The position numbers and the translations under genes are program-made. The notes beneath the pieces are model-generated. The model made no database searches, was not told where the DNA came from, and saw only the letters and a list, made by a program, of their open reading frames with translations. Shown piece by piece: positions 63,083 to 64,000 of a DNA stretch of 64,000 nt. The DNA is taken from positions 1,402,501 to 1,466,500 of the forward strand of contig NZ_CP150919.1 of assembly GCF_039909015.1 (NCBI RefSeq). The letters run 5' to 3'. The stretch is from Pseudomonas grandcourensis (GTDB lineage Bacteria > Pseudomonadota > Gammaproteobacteria > Pseudomonadales > Pseudomonadaceae). Numbering within the stretch: position 1 is the first letter of the stretch; each line of letters starts with the position of its first letter.

Positions 63083-64000
63083 TTACAGCAGGCTGATCGG
63101 ATAGCTGATGATCAAGCGGTTCTCATCGAACTCGTTGTTGCTGTAATCCCGGCGCATGGTCGAGTTGCGCCATTTCAGGTTCAGGTCTTTCAGCGCACCG
63201 CTTTGCACGGTGTAGCCCAGTTCCGATTCACGTCCCCATTCCTTGCCATCGGTGATGCTGCCGGTGTGCACATTGTCGCCGCTGATGTAGCGGTTCATCA
63301 GGGTCAGGCCCGGTACGCCCACGGTGGCGAAGTTGTAGTCGTGACGTACTTGCCAGGATTTCTCCTGGGCATTGTCGTAGCTGGAGTTGTAGCTGTCGTT
63401 GGCCAGTGTCCCGCCGCTGGTGCCGTTGACCCGCATCCAGGCGTTGTCTCCGGTGAGTTTCTGCAGCCCGACGTAGAAGGTGTTGCCGTCGTACTTGGCC
63501 GAGAACAAACCGTACAGGGTCTTGTTGTCCAGCTCGCCGGCCCGGGCGCTGCCGTCATCCTTGCCGTAGAAGTAGCCCAGGTTGGCACCCAGGGTCCAGT
63601 CGCCAAGCGGCTGGCTGTGGATCAGATTGATGAATTGCTGGCTGTAGATGTCCTTGAGCTCGGCGTTCCACAGACCAATCTGGGTGCGCTTGTCGTTGAA
63701 CACGTACTCGCCGCCCTGGAAGTTGAAACGGTCCGAGGTGAACGCCGCTTTGCCGGTCATCGACATGTCGTCCATGCTGCTGTCGTCCCGTGGGCTGTTC
63801 TGGCGGAACTGGCCGCCGTAGAGCGTCAGGCCATTGATCTCCTTCGAGGTGATCTGGCCACCCCGGAAGGTTTGCGGCAGCGAACGACCGTCGTCCGAAC
63901 GCAGGATAGGCAGCACCGGCATCCACTCGCCGACTTTGACTTCGGTCTGTGACAGCTTGGCCTTGAACGCCACGTTGGTGCGCCCGAAGTTATCCGCCGG
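63083..64000 (-). CDS. OprD-family outer-membrane porin, C-terminal part (cut by window end)
   Basis: The last 306 codons of a beta-barrel porin; the start lies beyond the window. Alternating strands and turns (FNFQGGEYVFNDKR, LYGGQFRQNSPRDD, DKTLYGLFSAKYDGNTFYVGLQ-like stretches) and the phrase DNFGRTNVAFKAKLS near the cut are typical of OprD/OpdK channels. These admit small carboxylates, including aromatic acids. Its place next to pcaC suggests uptake of protocatechuate, benzoate or a related acid, which is inference. Complete members are usually about 420 residues. Confidence 0.9.
   Translation of the reverse strand, partial: PADNFGRTNVAFKAKLSQTEVKVGEWMPVLPILRSDDGRSLPQTFRGGQITSKEINGLTLYGGQFRQNSPRDDSSMDDMSMTGKAAFTSDRFNFQGGEYVFNDKRTQIGLWNAELKDIYSQQFINLIHSQPLGDWTLGANLGYFYGKDDGSARAGELDNKTLYGLFSAKYDGNTFYVGLQKLTGDNAWMRVNGTSGGTLANDSYNSSYDNAQEKSWQVRHDYNFATVGVPGLTLMNRYISGDNVHTGSITDGKEWGRESELGYTVQSGALKDLNLKWRNSTMRRDYSNNEFDENRLIISYPISLL

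Noticed and set aside
1..64000. tRNA or rRNA genes
   Set aside because: I saw no tRNA-like cloverleaf or rRNA sequence on either strand by eye; a tRNA search would settle this.

Overview
The window reads as core chromosome of a fluorescent-group Pseudomonas. The coding regions are GC-rich and tightly packed, five short REPIN-type repeats carry the GTGGGAGCGAGC core common in the P. fluorescens group, and runs of genes (quiP to pdxH, braCDEFG, the pca genes) follow an order I recall from P. aeruginosa and its relatives. I see no rRNA, tRNA, CRISPR array, transposase or prophage. All species and synteny statements come from memory and were not checked by a search.

Layout. 1-1.5 kb: a cold-shock protein, dcd and a small acidic protein. 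1.5-5.8 kb: a minus-strand polar amino-acid ABC importer of the His/Arg/Orn/Lys type, with an M14-type deacylase/aspartoacylase gene inside the operon and an internal hairpin after the binding-protein gene. 6.1-8.6 kb: quiP, an N-terminal-nucleophile acylase. 8.7-23.3 kb: a run of envelope and small conserved genes. It holds an isochorismatase-fold protein, two SEC-C proteins, three OmpA-type lipoproteins, a collagen-like exported protein, dinG, a GH50-like exported protein, a serine esterase, pdxH and a SlyB-like lipoprotein. 23.4-31.3 kb: nhaA, a PLP enzyme, a COG2509-like flavoprotein, a lipoprotein, an acyltransferase-3 membrane protein, and a divergent atypical SDR/LysR pair. 31.5-36.5 kb: the branched-chain amino-acid importer braCDEFG. 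36.9-51.4 kb: a DUF2288 protein, a 731-residue tubulin/FtsZ-like protein, a beta-hydroxyacid dehydrogenase, an MHYT-GGDEF-EAL c-di-GMP enzyme, an Fe/Zn-cluster protein, an MFS carrier, rapA, small proteins including the 36-residue cbb3-oxidase subunit CcoM behind two Anr boxes, and a Pit phosphate carrier. 52-64 kb: a complete protocatechuate (beta-ketoadipate) regulon, pcaR-pcaK-pcaIJF-pcaHG-pcaT-pcaB-pcaD-pcaC, then an OprD-type porin cut by the window end.

How the genes work together. The last 12 kb are one functional unit. PcaK and probably the porin bring aromatic acids in. PcaHG opens protocatechuate, PcaB, PcaC and PcaD take it to beta-ketoadipate, PcaIJ activates this to the CoA ester, and PcaF cleaves it to succinyl-CoA and acetyl-CoA. 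PcaT probably carries beta-ketoadipate or a related dicarboxylate. Three inverted repeats, upstream of pcaR, pcaK and pcaI, share the same 9-bp core repeated at exactly 19 bp and are the likely PcaR operators.

The most unusual element is the large stand-alone tubulin/FtsZ-like gene at 37480-39675. It keeps recognisable T1, T3, T4, T6 and T7 loop motifs within a much longer protein and has no obvious partner genes.
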